From an uncultured Eubacteriales bacterium (GTDB lineage: Bacteria; Bacillota; Clostridia; Lachnospirales; Lachnospiraceae): a DNA stretch of 64,000 bases. A program made the position numbers and the translations under genes. The notes under the pieces were generated by a model. It was not told where the DNA came from and ran no database searches. It saw only the letters and a list, made by a program, of their open reading frames with translations. Positions 45,540 through 55,159 of the stretch are shown here, piece after piece (the stretch's first letter is position 1; the number at the start of each line of letters is the position of its first letter). The DNA is taken from the NCBI GenBank assembly GCA_900316115.1, contig ONBN01000002.1, positions 1 to 64,000 of the forward strand, in the 5' to 3' direction.

Positions 45540-45579
45540 TTTCAAGTTTCCTCCTTGTAACCATCTAATTCATTCAATT

Positions 45580-46812
45580 TTACGGAATGGCCTGTGCTGC
45601 CAGATAAGCAGTAGACCAGGCGATCTGAAGATTGTAGCCGCCGGTAACGCCATCAAGATCCAGTACCTCTCCTGCAAAATACAGACCTTTCATTTTCTTT
45701 GATTCCATTGTCTGAGGAACGATCTCCTTTACAGAAACGCCGCCTCTTGTGATGATCGCTTCCTTAAACTCCCCCATACCTGTAACAGTAAAAGGAAAGG
45801 CCTTCACTACTTCTTCAAAATGCATTCTTTCTTCCCTGGATATATCATGGATCACCTTGTCCCCGGGGATCCCGCCAAGAAGCAGCATAACTGGCGTAAG
45901 TGAAGAAGGAAACAGGTTCCCGATCACGTTCTTAAACTGTTTGTTATGTCCGCCTTCAAATTCACGGAGAATCCTGGCATCCAGCTGTTCCTTTGAAAGG
46001 GCAGGCTTCAGATCAAGATATACCTGAAGTTCTTCTCCCTTTGCAAGGTATCTGCCCAGATGGGCACTGGCAGAAAGGATCATAGGTCCGGTAACGCCAA
46101 AATGAGTAAACATCATTTCCCCAAAGTCCTGATATACCACCTTTTTCCCGTATTTCACAATAAGACCTGTATTCTTCAGGGAAAGTCCCTGCATCATGGG
46201 AATATAATCCTCCTTGGTCTTTAAGGGAACAAGTGAGGGAGAAAGCGTGGTAATGGTATGCCCTGCTTCTTTTGCAAAACGATACCCGTCTCCTGTGGAA
46301 CCGGTAGACGGATAAGACAGACCTCCTGTAGCCACGATCACCGCATCTGCTTCCAGTGACTTACCATTATCAAGGATCACACCGCACACATGATCGTCCC
46401 TGATCTGCAGTGCTTTTACCTGTGTACGCAGATGGATCTGCACTCCTGCTTTTTTCAGTTCATTCTCCAGGGCACGGATAATATCGGAAGAATGGTCTGA
46501 CACAGGAAATACCCTGCCGCCTCTCTCCACCTTCAAAGGCACCCCGGCCTCTTCAAAGAAGGTATATACGTCCTGATTGGTGTAGGTATAAAATGCGCTG
46601 TACAGGAACTTACCATTGCTCATCATTGCAGGAAAAAGTTCTTCCACATCACAGTTATTTGTAACATTACACCTGCCTTTTCCTGTAATATATAATTTCT
46701 TTCCCAGTTTTTCATTTTTTTCCAGGATATGGACCTGATGCCCCAGTCTTCCGGCATGAACTCCTGCCATCATCCCTGCAGCACCGCCGCCTATGATCAA
46801 AACTCTGCTCAT
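45580..46812 (-). CDS. YhiN/HI0933-family FAD-dependent oxidoreductase (BaiN-like)
   Basis: 410 residues. FAD-binding IGGGAAGMMAGVHAG at the N-terminus, EKNEKLGKKLYITGKGRCNV, VATGGLSYPSTGSTGDGY and C-terminal YFAGEVLDLDGVTGGYNLQI are the family signatures. Members include BaiN, a proposed bile-acid reductase, but most are uncharacterised, so no substrate is claimed. It precedes cmk by 40 bases. Confidence 0.9.
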   Translation of the reverse strand: MSRVLIIGGGAAGMMAGVHAGRLGHQVHILEKNEKLGKKLYITGKGRCNVTNNCDVEELFPAMMSNGKFLYSAFYTYTNQDVYTFFEEAGVPLKVERGGRVFPVSDHSSDIIRALENELKKAGVQIHLRTQVKALQIRDDHVCGVILDNGKSLEADAVIVATGGLSYPSTGSTGDGYRFAKEAGHTITTLSPSLVPLKTKEDYIPMMQGLSLKNTGLIVKYGKKVVYQDFGEMMFTHFGVTGPMILSASAHLGRYLAKGEELQVYLDLKPALSKEQLDARILREFEGGHNKQFKNVIGNLFPSSLTPVMLLLGGIPGDKVIHDISREERMHFEEVVKAFPFTVTGMGEFKEAIITRGGVSVKEIVPQTMESKKMKGLYFAGEVLDLDGVTGGYNLQIAWSTAYLAAQAIP

Positions 46813-46905
46813 AAATTCTCAACTTTCTGTTTCGCCCATCCAATATCCATGAATTCGTTCATGCCAGCCTGGCTCATTCATGGCTGCTGTCCGGGACTTT
46901 TATAG

Positions 46906-46975
46906 TAAAAAGCAAGGGGTTGTTGTATAAGCCTGCAGACCTTTCTGCCTGCTTATACCCCATCCCCCTTATAAA
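46906..46975 (-). terminator. Terminator of the decarboxylase cluster
   Basis: AAGGGGGATGGGGTATAAGC and, on the other arm, GCTTATAC...CCCCTT pair around AGGCAGAAAGGTCTGC, followed by GCTTTTTA on the minus strand. It lies about 50-115 bases after the oadA stop; 46976-47024 and 46813-46905 show nothing else. Confidence 0.8.
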
Positions 46976-47024
46976 TCTACAAAGTCATGAAAGCACTCTG
47001 TAACTAAAGCGTTACATCATGTCA

Positions 47025-48437
47025 TTATACCGGATATGCTCCGTTCTTTGTGTCTGCTTTTGTCTCATCAACCTTTGTCTCCTGAGCCTGACGATATTTG
47101 AAGAACTCAGTTGCAACCTGTGGGAACAGTGCATAGGACAGAACATCCTCATCCTGCTCCTTATACTGTGCCATCTCACTCTCAAGCTTATCCAGCTCAT
47201 TGTCAAGAAGGTCAGCCGGGCGGCATGTGATCGGTGTTGTATCGCCGATGCACTTCTTCTGTACTTCTTCGTTAAACGGTTTAGCTGTAGCACCGTATTT
47301 GCCGGAAAGTACATCCTTTGTCTCTTTTGTTACCATCTTGTATCTCTCGCCAAGGATTACGTTGAATACAGCCTGGGTACCAACGATCTGTGAAGACGGA
47401 GTAACAAGCGGTGGCTCACCAAGGTCCTTACGAACACGCGGAACCTCTTCCAGAACATCATAGAACTTGTCTTCTGCATGCTGCTCTTTCAGCTGGGAAG
47501 TCAGGTTGGAAAGCATACCACCTGGTACCTGATACAGAAGAGTCTTGATATTTACGCCAAGGTTCTTCGGATTCAGAAGGCCGCTCTCAAGTGCTTCGTC
47601 ACGCATCGGACGGAAGTAGTCAGCGATCTCAGCCAGAAGCTTCTGGTCAAATCCTGTATCGTATGGTGTACCCTTGAAGGTCTCAACCATAACCTCTGTT
47701 GCAGGCTGGGAAGTACCCAGTGCAAACGGAGACATAGCTGTATCAATAATATCAACACCAGCCTCAACAGCTTTCATGTAAGTCATGGAAGCAACACCTG
47801 AGGTGTAATGTGTATGAAGGTCGATGGGGATCTTTACAGTCTCTTTCAGAGCTGTTACAAGCTCTGTAGCCTTATATGGAAGAAGAAGGCCAGCCATATC
47901 CTTGATACAGATGGAATCAGCACCCATCTCCTCAATACGTTTTGCCATGGTTGTCCAGTACTCCATAGTATAAGCATCACCCAGTGTATAGGAAAGAGCT
48001 ACCTGTGCATGGCCTTTTTCCTTGTTGGCAGCCTTAACAGCTGTCTGGAGGTTACGAAGGTCATTCATACAGTCAAAGATACGGATGATATCAATACCAT
48101 TTGCAAGGGATTTCTGTACAAAATACTCTACTACATCATCTGCATATGGACGGTATCCAAGGATATTCTGTCCACGGAAAAGCATCTGAAGCTTTGTATT
48201 TTTGAATCCGTCACGTAATTTACGAAGTCTTTCCCACGGATCCTCTTTCAGGAAACGAAGGCAGGCATCATAGGTAGCACCACCCCAGCACTCTACTGCG
48301 TGATAGCCAACCTGATCCAGTTTATCAACAATGGGAAGCATCTGTTCTGTGGTCATACGTGTTGCGATCAGGGACTGATGTGCATCACGGAGAATGGTTT
48401 CCACAATTTTAACAGGTTTTTTTTCAATTTCTGCCAT
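47025..48437 (-). CDS. oadA: Oxaloacetate/pyruvate-type carboxyltransferase subunit (OadA/PycB 5S-like)
   Basis: 470 residues. TIM-barrel carboxyltransferase: ETILRDAHQSLIATRM, GGATYDACLRFL, LFRGQNILGYR, IFDCMNDLRN, DSICIKDMAGLL and HTHYTSGVASM with metal and biotin-pocket residues. The C-terminal conserved carboxyltransferase region ends about residue 440. There is no biotinyl domain; the carrier is a separate gene. It would decarboxylate oxaloacetate (or carboxylate pyruvate) using biotin of the carrier encoded in this cluster. ATG follows AGGAGT. Confidence 0.93.
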   Translation of the reverse strand: MAEIEKKPVKIVETILRDAHQSLIATRMTTEQMLPIVDKLDQVGYHAVECWGGATYDACLRFLKEDPWERLRKLRDGFKNTKLQMLFRGQNILGYRPYADDVVEYFVQKSLANGIDIIRIFDCMNDLRNLQTAVKAANKEKGHAQVALSYTLGDAYTMEYWTTMAKRIEEMGADSICIKDMAGLLLPYKATELVTALKETVKIPIDLHTHYTSGVASMTYMKAVEAGVDIIDTAMSPFALGTSQPATEVMVETFKGTPYDTGFDQKLLAEIADYFRPMRDEALESGLLNPKNLGVNIKTLLYQVPGGMLSNLTSQLKEQHAEDKFYDVLEEVPRVRKDLGEPPLVTPSSQIVGTQAVFNVILGERYKMVTKETKDVLSGKYGATAKPFNEEVQKKCIGDTTPITCRPADLLDNELDKLESEMAQYKEQDEDVLSYALFPQVATEFFKYRQAQETKVDETKADTKNGAYPV

Positions 48438-48467
48438 GATTGTACTCCTTATATTATTCTAAAATAT

Positions 48468-49616
48468 TTATACTCCATAAATAGCCATAAATGTACCGGC
48501 TGCTACTGCTGTACCGATAACACCTGCAACATTCGGTCCCATGGCATGCATGAGAAGGAAGTTGGTAGGATCTGCCTCTGCACCAACCTTCTGGGATACA
48601 CGGGCAGCCATAGGCACAGCGGATACACCTGCGGGACCGATCAGCGGGTTGATCTTGCCACCGGAAAGCTTGCACATAAGCTTACCAAGCATAACACCAC
48701 CGAATGTACCGAATGCAAATGCAACAAGACCAAGAACTACGATCTTCAGTGTAGCAACATTCAGGAATGCCTCAGCACTTGTAGATGCACCTACGGAAGT
48801 ACCCAGCAGGATAACTACGATATACATCAGGGCATTGGATGCTGTCTCTGTCAGCTGCTTTACAACACCGGACTCTCTGAACAGGTTACCAAGCATCAGC
48901 ATACCTACAAGAGGAGCTGTGGTAGGAAGGATCATACACACAACGATAGTGATCACGATCGGGAAGAGGATCTTCTCAAGCTTGGAAACAGGACGAAGCT
49001 GATCCATTCTGATCTTACGCTCTTCCTCTGTAGTAAACATCTTCATGATCGGAGGCTGGATGATCGGTACAAGGGACATATAGGAATATGCCGCCACAGC
49101 GATCGGTCCCATCAAAGAGGACTGTCCCAGCTTACCAGCAAGGAAAATGGAGGTTGGGCCGTCTGCACCACCGATAATGGAAATAGCAGCTGCTGCCTTT
49201 CCGTTGAAGCCAAGGAAGATGGCAAGGAAATAAGCAACATAGATACCAAGCTGTGCAGCTGCACCCATGATAAAGCTCTTCGGGTTGGCAATCAGCGGAC
49301 CAAAGTCTGTCATCGCACCTACACCCATGAAAATAAGGGATGGTAAAATACTCCACTCATCCAGAATATAAAAATAGTGAAGAAGTCCACCTACACCATT
49401 GGACATATCTTCCGGATTGGCCATAATGTCCGGATAAATATTAACCAGAAGCATACCAAATGCGATGGGAACCAGAAGAAGCGGTTCAAATCCCTTTGCA
49501 ATAGCAAGATAAAGGAATACGCATGCAACCACGATCATCAGGTAATTGCCCCATGTCAGATTAAAAAATGCTGTCTGGTGAAGCAGGTTGGACAAAGTAT
49601 CTGTTACATAAGACAT
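48468..49616 (-). CDS. oadB: Na+-translocating decarboxylase beta subunit
   Basis: 382 residues, about ten membrane helices. Conserved regions include FGPLIANPKSFIMGAAAQLG, ISIIGGADGPTSIFLAGKLG (the Na+ and carboxybiotin site) and NPLIGPAGVSAVPMAARVSQ. The subunit decarboxylates carboxybiotin and exports Na+. It serves oxaloacetate, methylmalonyl-CoA and glutaconyl-CoA decarboxylases alike, so it does not decide the substrate. Confidence 0.95.
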   Translation of the reverse strand: MSYVTDTLSNLLHQTAFFNLTWGNYLMIVVACVFLYLAIAKGFEPLLLVPIAFGMLLVNIYPDIMANPEDMSNGVGGLLHYFYILDEWSILPSLIFMGVGAMTDFGPLIANPKSFIMGAAAQLGIYVAYFLAIFLGFNGKAAAAISIIGGADGPTSIFLAGKLGQSSLMGPIAVAAYSYMSLVPIIQPPIMKMFTTEEERKIRMDQLRPVSKLEKILFPIVITIVVCMILPTTAPLVGMLMLGNLFRESGVVKQLTETASNALMYIVVILLGTSVGASTSAEAFLNVATLKIVVLGLVAFAFGTFGGVMLGKLMCKLSGGKINPLIGPAGVSAVPMAARVSQKVGAEADPTNFLLMHAMGPNVAGVIGTAVAAGTFMAIYGV

Positions 49617-49632
49617 CTGAATACCTCCCGAC

Positions 49633-50010
49633 TTAGTTTAATGTTGCAAGGGTATCTCCATTTTCAACAGAGGCACCTTCTGCCACATCAATACTTGCAA
49701 CAGTTCCGTCCTGTGGAGCTACTACCGGAATCTCCATCTTCATGGACTCAACGATTACAATGCTGTCACCGGATTTAACAGCCTGTCCTACAGATGCAAC
49801 GATCTTTAATACTTTTCCAGGAACCTGTGCTGCTACCTTTACGGAACCTGCGCCTGCTGCTGCCTTTGGTGCCGGTGCTGCCTTTGGTGCCGGAGCAGCC
49901 TTAGGAGCCGGTGCTGCTGCTCTTGGAGCTGCTGCCGGTGCTGCGCTTCCATTCTCTTCTACGGTTACATCATATGCAGTTCCATTAACTGTGATTGTAT
50001 AATTTTTCAT
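49633..50010 (-). CDS. Biotin carboxyl carrier protein of the decarboxylase
   Basis: 125 residues. An N-terminal strand (MKNYTITVNGTAYDVTVEEN), an Ala/Pro-rich flexible linker (about 23-55) and a biotinyl domain with the lysine in VESMKMEIPV. The usual AMKM is SMKM here, which still permits biotinylation. It shuttles CO2 between the carboxyltransferases and OadB. Confidence 0.94.
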   Translation of the reverse strand: MKNYTITVNGTAYDVTVEENGSAAPAAAPRAAAPAPKAAPAPKAAPAPKAAAGAGSVKVAAQVPGKVLKIVASVGQAVKSGDSIVIVESMKMEIPVVAPQDGTVASIDVAEGASVENGDTLATLN

Positions 50011-50029
50011 TTTGAAATCCTCCTGTTAT

Positions 50030-50764
50030 TTACCATTTCTTACGATTCACTTTGCGGATAGAACGTACAACAAAACTGTCTGTGCTGGTACCCTCTGCAG
50101 CTGCAATAGCTGCTGCGATCACTGCAACCAGCTCACCGTCATCTGCTGTCTCTTCCACAACAGGTGCTGCTACTGGAGCCGATGCAGGAACTGCTGCCGG
50201 TGCTTCTGTTTTCTTCTTGCTGCCATTTGGGATAAAACGAAACAGCCAGATCACAAACATCAGGAAAAACAGAACGCAGAATACTGTAGCAAGACCCATC
50301 ACTGTATTCATTGCAGCTCTTTTCAGTGTATCACTCATTGAATACTGGATATCTACATTCACAGATGTAGGAGCGCCAGACTCATTAAATACATATACAA
50401 ACTTTGCATCTGATTTCTCAAATGCTACAGGAACAGTAATGGTATATTCACCATTTGCTTCGGAGAAATCTGTCTCCCCTGCTTTGCTCTGATCCTCTTT
50501 CATGGTTCCAAGCTCATCTTTTGCACCGGACCATGCTGTCATGGCACTGGTAGTAAAACTGTCGCTGGACTTGGAATAAGCCTCTATCTGATCATCTGTC
50601 AGCTGGACGATGGTCTGAGTCAGACCTTCTGCAGTTGTGATCATCTGCTGTTTCAGCGTATCATCCACATCTGCCCATACAGCTCCGGCTGTACCCAGTA
50701 CAAGGGCTGCCGCACATAAGATTGAAGCGCAGAAGCAGGATACTTTCTTAAAAATACCTTTCAT
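50030..50764 (-). CDS. OadG-like decarboxylase gamma subunit with exported domain
   Basis: 244 residues from ATG 50764. Cleavable signal peptide (ending VWADVDD), a 110-residue exported domain (TTAEGLTQTIVQLTDDQIEA, then a beta-rich part), then a membrane helix (MGLATVFCVLFFLMFVIWLF) and a cytoplasmic Pro/Ala tail ending VAVIAAAIAAAEG...FVVRSIRKVNRKKW. The helix and tail are OadG-like and hold the complex together; the exported domain is an addition found in some Firmicutes. Confidence 0.8.
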   Translation of the reverse strand: MKGIFKKVSCFCASILCAAALVLGTAGAVWADVDDTLKQQMITTAEGLTQTIVQLTDDQIEAYSKSSDSFTTSAMTAWSGAKDELGTMKEDQSKAGETDFSEANGEYTITVPVAFEKSDAKFVYVFNESGAPTSVNVDIQYSMSDTLKRAAMNTVMGLATVFCVLFFLMFVIWLFRFIPNGSKKKTEAPAAVPASAPVAAPVVEETADDGELVAVIAAAIAAAEGTSTDSFVVRSIRKVNRKKW

Positions 50765-50778
50765 ATGCTCCACCTCAC

Positions 50779-52215
50779 TTAGACCGTTCCGTGTTTCTTG
50801 GACGGACGTTCTTCCCTTTTTGTGAAAAGCATCTCAAATGCACCAATCACATATTTTCTTGTGTCTGCAGGGCTGATAATGGTATCTACATATCCTCTCT
50901 GTGCAGCAGATTCAACACTGGACTGAAGCTCTTTGTACTGAGCTGCCTTCTCATTTAATGTAGCTGCATCTGCGCCTGCATACATGATCTTAGCTGCCAG
51001 GGATGCATCCATCATACCGATCTGTGCATCTTCCCATGCATAAACCATATCTGCGCCAAGAGCTTTGCTGTTCATCACTGTGTAAGCACTTCCGAATGCT
51101 TTACCAATGATCACATTCACCTTCGGTACTGTTGCGTCAGCAAAAGCATGTACCAGCTGGCCAAGAGAAGCTGCAAGTGTTCTCTCATTGCATTTATCTG
51201 CTTTAAAGCCGGTTACATTTGTAAGTGTAAGTACAGGAATCTGGAAAGCATCGCAGAATTTCACAAAATCTGCTGCTTTTCTTGCTCCTCTTGCGGAAAG
51301 GCTTCCGTCAAACTCTTCGGACTTGTTGTCCTGTGCGTCATAGATCTCGCTTCTGTTGGCAACAGCACCTACAGTAGCTCCGTTCAGACGGATAAATCCT
51401 GCCGCAATATCTTTGCCGAAATCCGGTTTGATCTCAAAGAACTGCTCATTATCAGCGATCCTTGAAAGTGCAATCGCAGTATCTCCTGTGCAGTTTGCAA
51501 TGTCATCACATACACGGTTCAGATCATCTGTGCACTCCATATATGCGTCTGTATCCTCATTATTAGACGGCAGATAGGAAACCAGCTCACGGATCTTCTC
51601 CAGGATCTCATCTTCGGTGCCAACTCCGTCGATAAGGCCTGTCTCACGGCTCTGGAATGCTGCGTCAGATGTATCACATTTGTCAATGTGGTTGCCTTCC
51701 AGTGCGTTAGGAGAATTTACGAACATTTTTCCTTTTTTGCTCTCTATAAATGTAAAATCAGTAAGTGCAGGAACAACAGCCATACCGCCGCCGCATGTAC
51801 CGAAAATACCAGTGATCTGAGGAATCACTCCTGAAGCCAGGGTCTGCTTGAAGTAGATCTCTCCAAATGCCTCCAGTGCATCGGTTGCTTCCTGAAGACG
51901 AAGTCCTGCACAGTCGATCAGGCCGATCACAGGTGCGCCTGTCTTCATAGCAAGGTCATAAAGTCTGGTGATCTTCTTGGCATGCATCTCACCTACTGTA
52001 CCGTTTAATACGGATACGTCCTGGCTGTATACATAAACCAGATCCCCGTCAATGACACCATATCCGGTAATAACGCCGTCAGAAGGTGCTTTTTTCTCAG
52101 CTGAGTTGAAATCAGTGCTTCTGGCTGTCACACTTTGGCCGATCTCAACAAAACTGTTTGCATCAAGCAAAGAAGTAATTCTTTTGCCTGCTAAGCTTTG
52201 TGTTGCATTACTCAT
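50779..52215 (-). CDS. Acyl-CoA carboxyltransferase subunit (MmdA/PccB-like)
   Basis: 478 residues. Crotonase-fold carboxyltransferase with GVITGYGVIDGDLVYVYSQD, GLIDCAGLRLQEA, GTCGGGMAVVPALTDF, ANRSEIYDAQDN, TNVTGFKADKCNER and IGKAFGSAYTVMNSKALGAD. These match the 12S-like subunits of methylmalonyl-CoA decarboxylase and related enzymes; acyl-CoA specificity cannot be read. It is first in the cluster, behind the promoter at 52249-52277. Its presence together with the 5S-like subunit is notable. Confidence 0.9.
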   Translation of the reverse strand: MSNATQSLAGKRITSLLDANSFVEIGQSVTARSTDFNSAEKKAPSDGVITGYGVIDGDLVYVYSQDVSVLNGTVGEMHAKKITRLYDLAMKTGAPVIGLIDCAGLRLQEATDALEAFGEIYFKQTLASGVIPQITGIFGTCGGGMAVVPALTDFTFIESKKGKMFVNSPNALEGNHIDKCDTSDAAFQSRETGLIDGVGTEDEILEKIRELVSYLPSNNEDTDAYMECTDDLNRVCDDIANCTGDTAIALSRIADNEQFFEIKPDFGKDIAAGFIRLNGATVGAVANRSEIYDAQDNKSEEFDGSLSARGARKAADFVKFCDAFQIPVLTLTNVTGFKADKCNERTLAASLGQLVHAFADATVPKVNVIIGKAFGSAYTVMNSKALGADMVYAWEDAQIGMMDASLAAKIMYAGADAATLNEKAAQYKELQSSVESAAQRGYVDTIISPADTRKYVIGAFEMLFTKREERPSKKHGTV

Positions 52216-52248
52216 TCTTGTTTGCCCTCCATTTTATAAAAATTTAAA

Positions 52249-52277
52249 AGTATAACCAAAAAATCTGCCGATTGTAA
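52249..52277 (-). promoter_or_regulatory. Promoter of the decarboxylase cluster
   Basis: TTACAA (52272-52277) and TATACT (52249-52254), 17-base spacing. An overlapping palindrome (AATTGTACAATT, about 52276-52289) covers the -35 region and could be an operator. Confidence 0.65.
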
Positions 52278-52326
52278 TTGTACAATTTTTCAACCTTTTT
52301 TTCAAGTCTTTTTATACTGAAACAGC

Positions 52327-52378
52327 AAAAAAGAGCCCTGCAAAAAGTCTCCCCGCAGGAAACCCTTGGCAAAAGCTC
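52327..52378 (-). terminator. Terminator after the D,D-carboxypeptidase gene
   Basis: Minus strand: GAGC...CCTGC pairs with GCAGG...GCTC, followed by a run of six T residues, within 85 bases after the carboxypeptidase stop. Confidence 0.7.
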
Positions 52379-52410
52379 CTTTCCATACTTTTCCTTCCTT
52401 CTTTCAGGCC

Positions 52411-53670
52411 TCAGCTATGGAAAAATACATGAAACACCTGGTCCACACACCAGGGATAGCTGATCCGGTCCACACCTCTGTCAGCAACAACCGGATAGGC
52501 TGCCAGAAGTTCATCTCCAAGCCTGTATCGTACTTCTCCGATCTTCTGTCCTTTTTGTACCGGAGCCTGAAGCTCCTTTGCCAGCTTCAGGCTGCAGCTT
52601 ACCTTTTCATCGGTACGGATCAGCACTTTTTTCTCTTTATCTGTTTCTCTTGCCTTCAGTTCTCCCTGGATCCAGACCTTTTGTCCAAATCCGCCCTTTT
52701 CTGTGGCTCCGTCTTTCACAAAAAGTCTGGGGATCTTAAGCTCTTTCCAGTAATTTTCATATCTGAAATAGGTTTCTCCGTATTTCAGAAGCTTTTTTGT
52801 ATCCTGCCATTTGTAATTTTTATTTCCAGGCCATCCGCAGCCAAGCAAGGCAATGATAAATGTCCTTTCCTGATTCTTACATGCACACACATAACAATAC
52901 CCTGCATTTCCGGTAAAACCTGTTTTGCCTGAAAGGACTCCTTCTTCCATATCAAGGAATGCATTTGCATTATGCACTGAAAAATGCCTTTTGCCGCTTA
53001 GATCAGAAAAAGAATAATCTCTTGTCTGGGTGATCTTAAGAAAAACCGGATTTTGAATGGCATAGTCCATGATCCTTGCCAGATCTGCAGCAGTGGTATG
53101 GTGTACCCCGTCTGTATCTGAAGCATCCAGCCCATTCGGTGTTATGAAATAAGTATCCTTGCAGCCGATCTCTTTTGCCTTTGCATTCATCATATCTGCA
53201 AAGCCCTCCACACTGCCGCCGATATGCTCCGCAATAGCTACTGCCGTATCATTGTGGCTTTTCAGCATCAGGGAATACAGAAGATCTTCCAGATAGTACT
53301 GCTCTCCCTCATGAAGATTCAGCCGAACCTCCGGCTGGGAGGCTGCTTTCTTTGAAACACTTACATAATCATCTCCATTCCCATTTTCCAACGCCAGAAT
53401 ACAGGTAAGCACCTTTGTTGTACTGGCATTTGGCCTTGGCACCTCCCCATCCTTCTGATAAAGGATCCGTCCTGAATCTCCATCCATCAACACTGCAGAC
53501 AGCGCATAAAGGCTTCCCGGCCCGTCTGTCTCACTGTTCTCTACCATATCCACCAGATTGGGGATCATCTGCACTTCTATGCTTTTACTTTTCCCATATG
53601 CAGGAACACAAACAGATACAAGAAACAGCAGACCTAATAGCCCTGCTGCTTTTCTTTGGATTCCTTTCAT
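52411..53670 (-). CDS. D-alanyl-D-alanine carboxypeptidase (DacF-like)
   Basis: 419 residues from ATG 53670 (GGGGTG upstream); the frame extends to 53733 without a good start. Signal peptide (LLGLLFLVSVCVPAYG), then a penicillin-binding peptidase domain with SxxK in NASTTKVL, SxN in LKSHNDTAV and KTG in LSGKTGFTGNAG. A C-terminal beta domain (about 310-400) follows. It trims peptidoglycan pentapeptides outside the membrane. A second member is encoded at 57960. Confidence 0.92.
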   Translation of the reverse strand: MKGIQRKAAGLLGLLFLVSVCVPAYGKSKSIEVQMIPNLVDMVENSETDGPGSLYALSAVLMDGDSGRILYQKDGEVPRPNASTTKVLTCILALENGNGDDYVSVSKKAASQPEVRLNLHEGEQYYLEDLLYSLMLKSHNDTAVAIAEHIGGSVEGFADMMNAKAKEIGCKDTYFITPNGLDASDTDGVHHTTAADLARIMDYAIQNPVFLKITQTRDYSFSDLSGKRHFSVHNANAFLDMEEGVLSGKTGFTGNAGYCYVCACKNQERTFIIALLGCGWPGNKNYKWQDTKKLLKYGETYFRYENYWKELKIPRLFVKDGATEKGGFGQKVWIQGELKARETDKEKKVLIRTDEKVSCSLKLAKELQAPVQKGQKIGEVRYRLGDELLAAYPVVADRGVDRISYPWCVDQVFHVFFHS

Positions 53671-53757
53671 CTGACACCCCGCAGCCTGGTATCTGAAAAT
53701 ACAGATCCAGATACCTGATTTTATAATAATCATATGCGGGCATGTCCTGAATATGCC

Positions 53758-54555
53758 TTAACCGTTATATGTTTTATTCCATCTGTCAGACAGGCTGCCT
53801 GGCAAAAGAGCCAGGCTGTATAATTCCATCAGGTCTTCCGGAGCTGTAAGCACAGCCTTCCGGAAATATTCTTCCAGCTGCCGCACAGGTACCTGGCTTT
53901 CCTTCACAGGCACAGGAGTCATAAAGTGCCCCAGCATGTCCTCCTGAAAATTCTTCCCGCCTGCCCTTAAAATCCTTCCGATCCACTTCCTTCGACTGCC
54001 TCCATCATCACAGACAATAAGATTTGTAAAATATTTCATCATTTTCAGGGAAATACAGATGGCCCTGCTGCTTACCTGGTGGATCACCTGATGGATCACC
54101 CTTGCATTATGCATATCAGCTACAATACCACAGGATGGATAATAGGAATAAGGATTTTTTCCTGTTTTTTCCATCAGGTATCTGTCAAATTCCGTTTCCA
54201 GGGTACTGTGGCGCAAAGCCCCGGAGCCATCCACCTGATTCACATAAGGATGGCAGGCAGAATCCAGCAGATAATGACAGCCAAATCCCAGCATATATGC
54301 AAGAAGAGCCGGACTGTCTGTATCTCTTACCCTTTTCATCCCTGTCTCAAAAAAACCGGCTGCTTTCTGCCTGTGCATGGAAACACCTCTGGCTGTTACC
54401 GGATTGGGGGTGATCATAAAATAAAACAGGATATCCGGTCCATGAAGCCCGATCCTGTATAATTCTCCATTTTCCCGAATCAGCTGCTTAAGTGGATCAG
54501 GCAGCTGCCTGTATACCTGTTTTCCAAATAAATCATGTGCATATGTGGTTGGCAT
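53758..54555 (-). CDS. Zinc-dependent phospholipase C-like protein
   Basis: 265 residues. Histidine and aspartate positions of the Zn-dependent PLC/S1-nuclease-like fold: TTYAHDLFG, GLHGPDILFY, GCHYLLDSACHPYVN and RHSTLETEFDRYL. There is no signal peptide, unlike secreted alpha-toxin-type enzymes, so it is probably cytoplasmic and the substrate is unknown. It follows scpB by 14 bases. Confidence 0.82.
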   Translation of the reverse strand: MPTTYAHDLFGKQVYRQLPDPLKQLIRENGELYRIGLHGPDILFYFMITPNPVTARGVSMHRQKAAGFFETGMKRVRDTDSPALLAYMLGFGCHYLLDSACHPYVNQVDGSGALRHSTLETEFDRYLMEKTGKNPYSYYPSCGIVADMHNARVIHQVIHQVSSRAICISLKMMKYFTNLIVCDDGGSRRKWIGRILRAGGKNFQEDMLGHFMTPVPVKESQVPVRQLEEYFRKAVLTAPEDLMELYSLALLPGSLSDRWNKTYNG

Positions 54556-54569
54556 TTGTTCATCTCCCT

Positions 54570-55139
54570 TTACACATCCAGCCGAAGCTGTACTTCCTCT
54601 TCTGCTTCTGCCTTAAAGTCCTCCAGCTTTACAGGATCAAGAGCCGGCAGTTCTTCCAGACCCTGAACACCAAAGGTACGCAAAAATTCTTCTGTTGTAC
54701 CAAACAGGATCGGCCTTCCCGGCGCATCTAAACGCCCCAATTCCTTCACAAGGGAATACTCCACCAGCTTATTTACTGCATGGTCACTTTTGACCCCTCG
54801 GATCTTCTCAATCTCTGCCTTGGTGATAGGCTGCTTGTATGCAATAATGGAAAGGGTTTCCAGCATTACATCCGTAAGGGCTGGCTTCTTAGGCTGCATG
54901 GCGATCCGGATCAGATTCCCGTAATATTCTTTTTTGGTACACATCTGAAAGGAATCCTCCAGTTCAATGATCTGGATCCCCCGATCCTCTTCCTGGTAGC
55001 GGTCCATCATATGATGGATCACCTTTCTTGTTGTCTCTTTATCCTGTTCTACTGCTTTTGCGATCTGGGATAATTCTACAGAATCACCCATTGTAAAAAG
55101 TATAGCCTCGATCGCTGCTTCCATTTTCTTGATCTCCAC
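54570..55139 (-). CDS. scpB: Segregation and condensation protein ScpB
   Basis: 189 residues with tandem winged helices: EAAIEAILFTMGDSVELSQI and TDVMLETLSIIAYKQPITKA, IEKIRGVKSDHAVNKLVEY, GRPILFGTTEEFLRTFGV. It forms the kleisin complex with ScpA and SMC for chromosome segregation. 20-base gap after scpA. Confidence 0.96.
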   Translation of the reverse strand: MEIKKMEAAIEAILFTMGDSVELSQIAKAVEQDKETTRKVIHHMMDRYQEEDRGIQIIELEDSFQMCTKKEYYGNLIRIAMQPKKPALTDVMLETLSIIAYKQPITKAEIEKIRGVKSDHAVNKLVEYSLVKELGRLDAPGRPILFGTTEEFLRTFGVQGLEELPALDPVKLEDFKAEAEEEVQLRLDV

Positions 55140-55159
55140 TTACTAACCTCTTCTATATT

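Noticed and set aside
48300..49346. Plus-strand ORF of 348 codons, rich in Cys and His
   Set aside because: It is the antisense shadow of oadB; composition is biased and there is no ribosome site or family resemblance.
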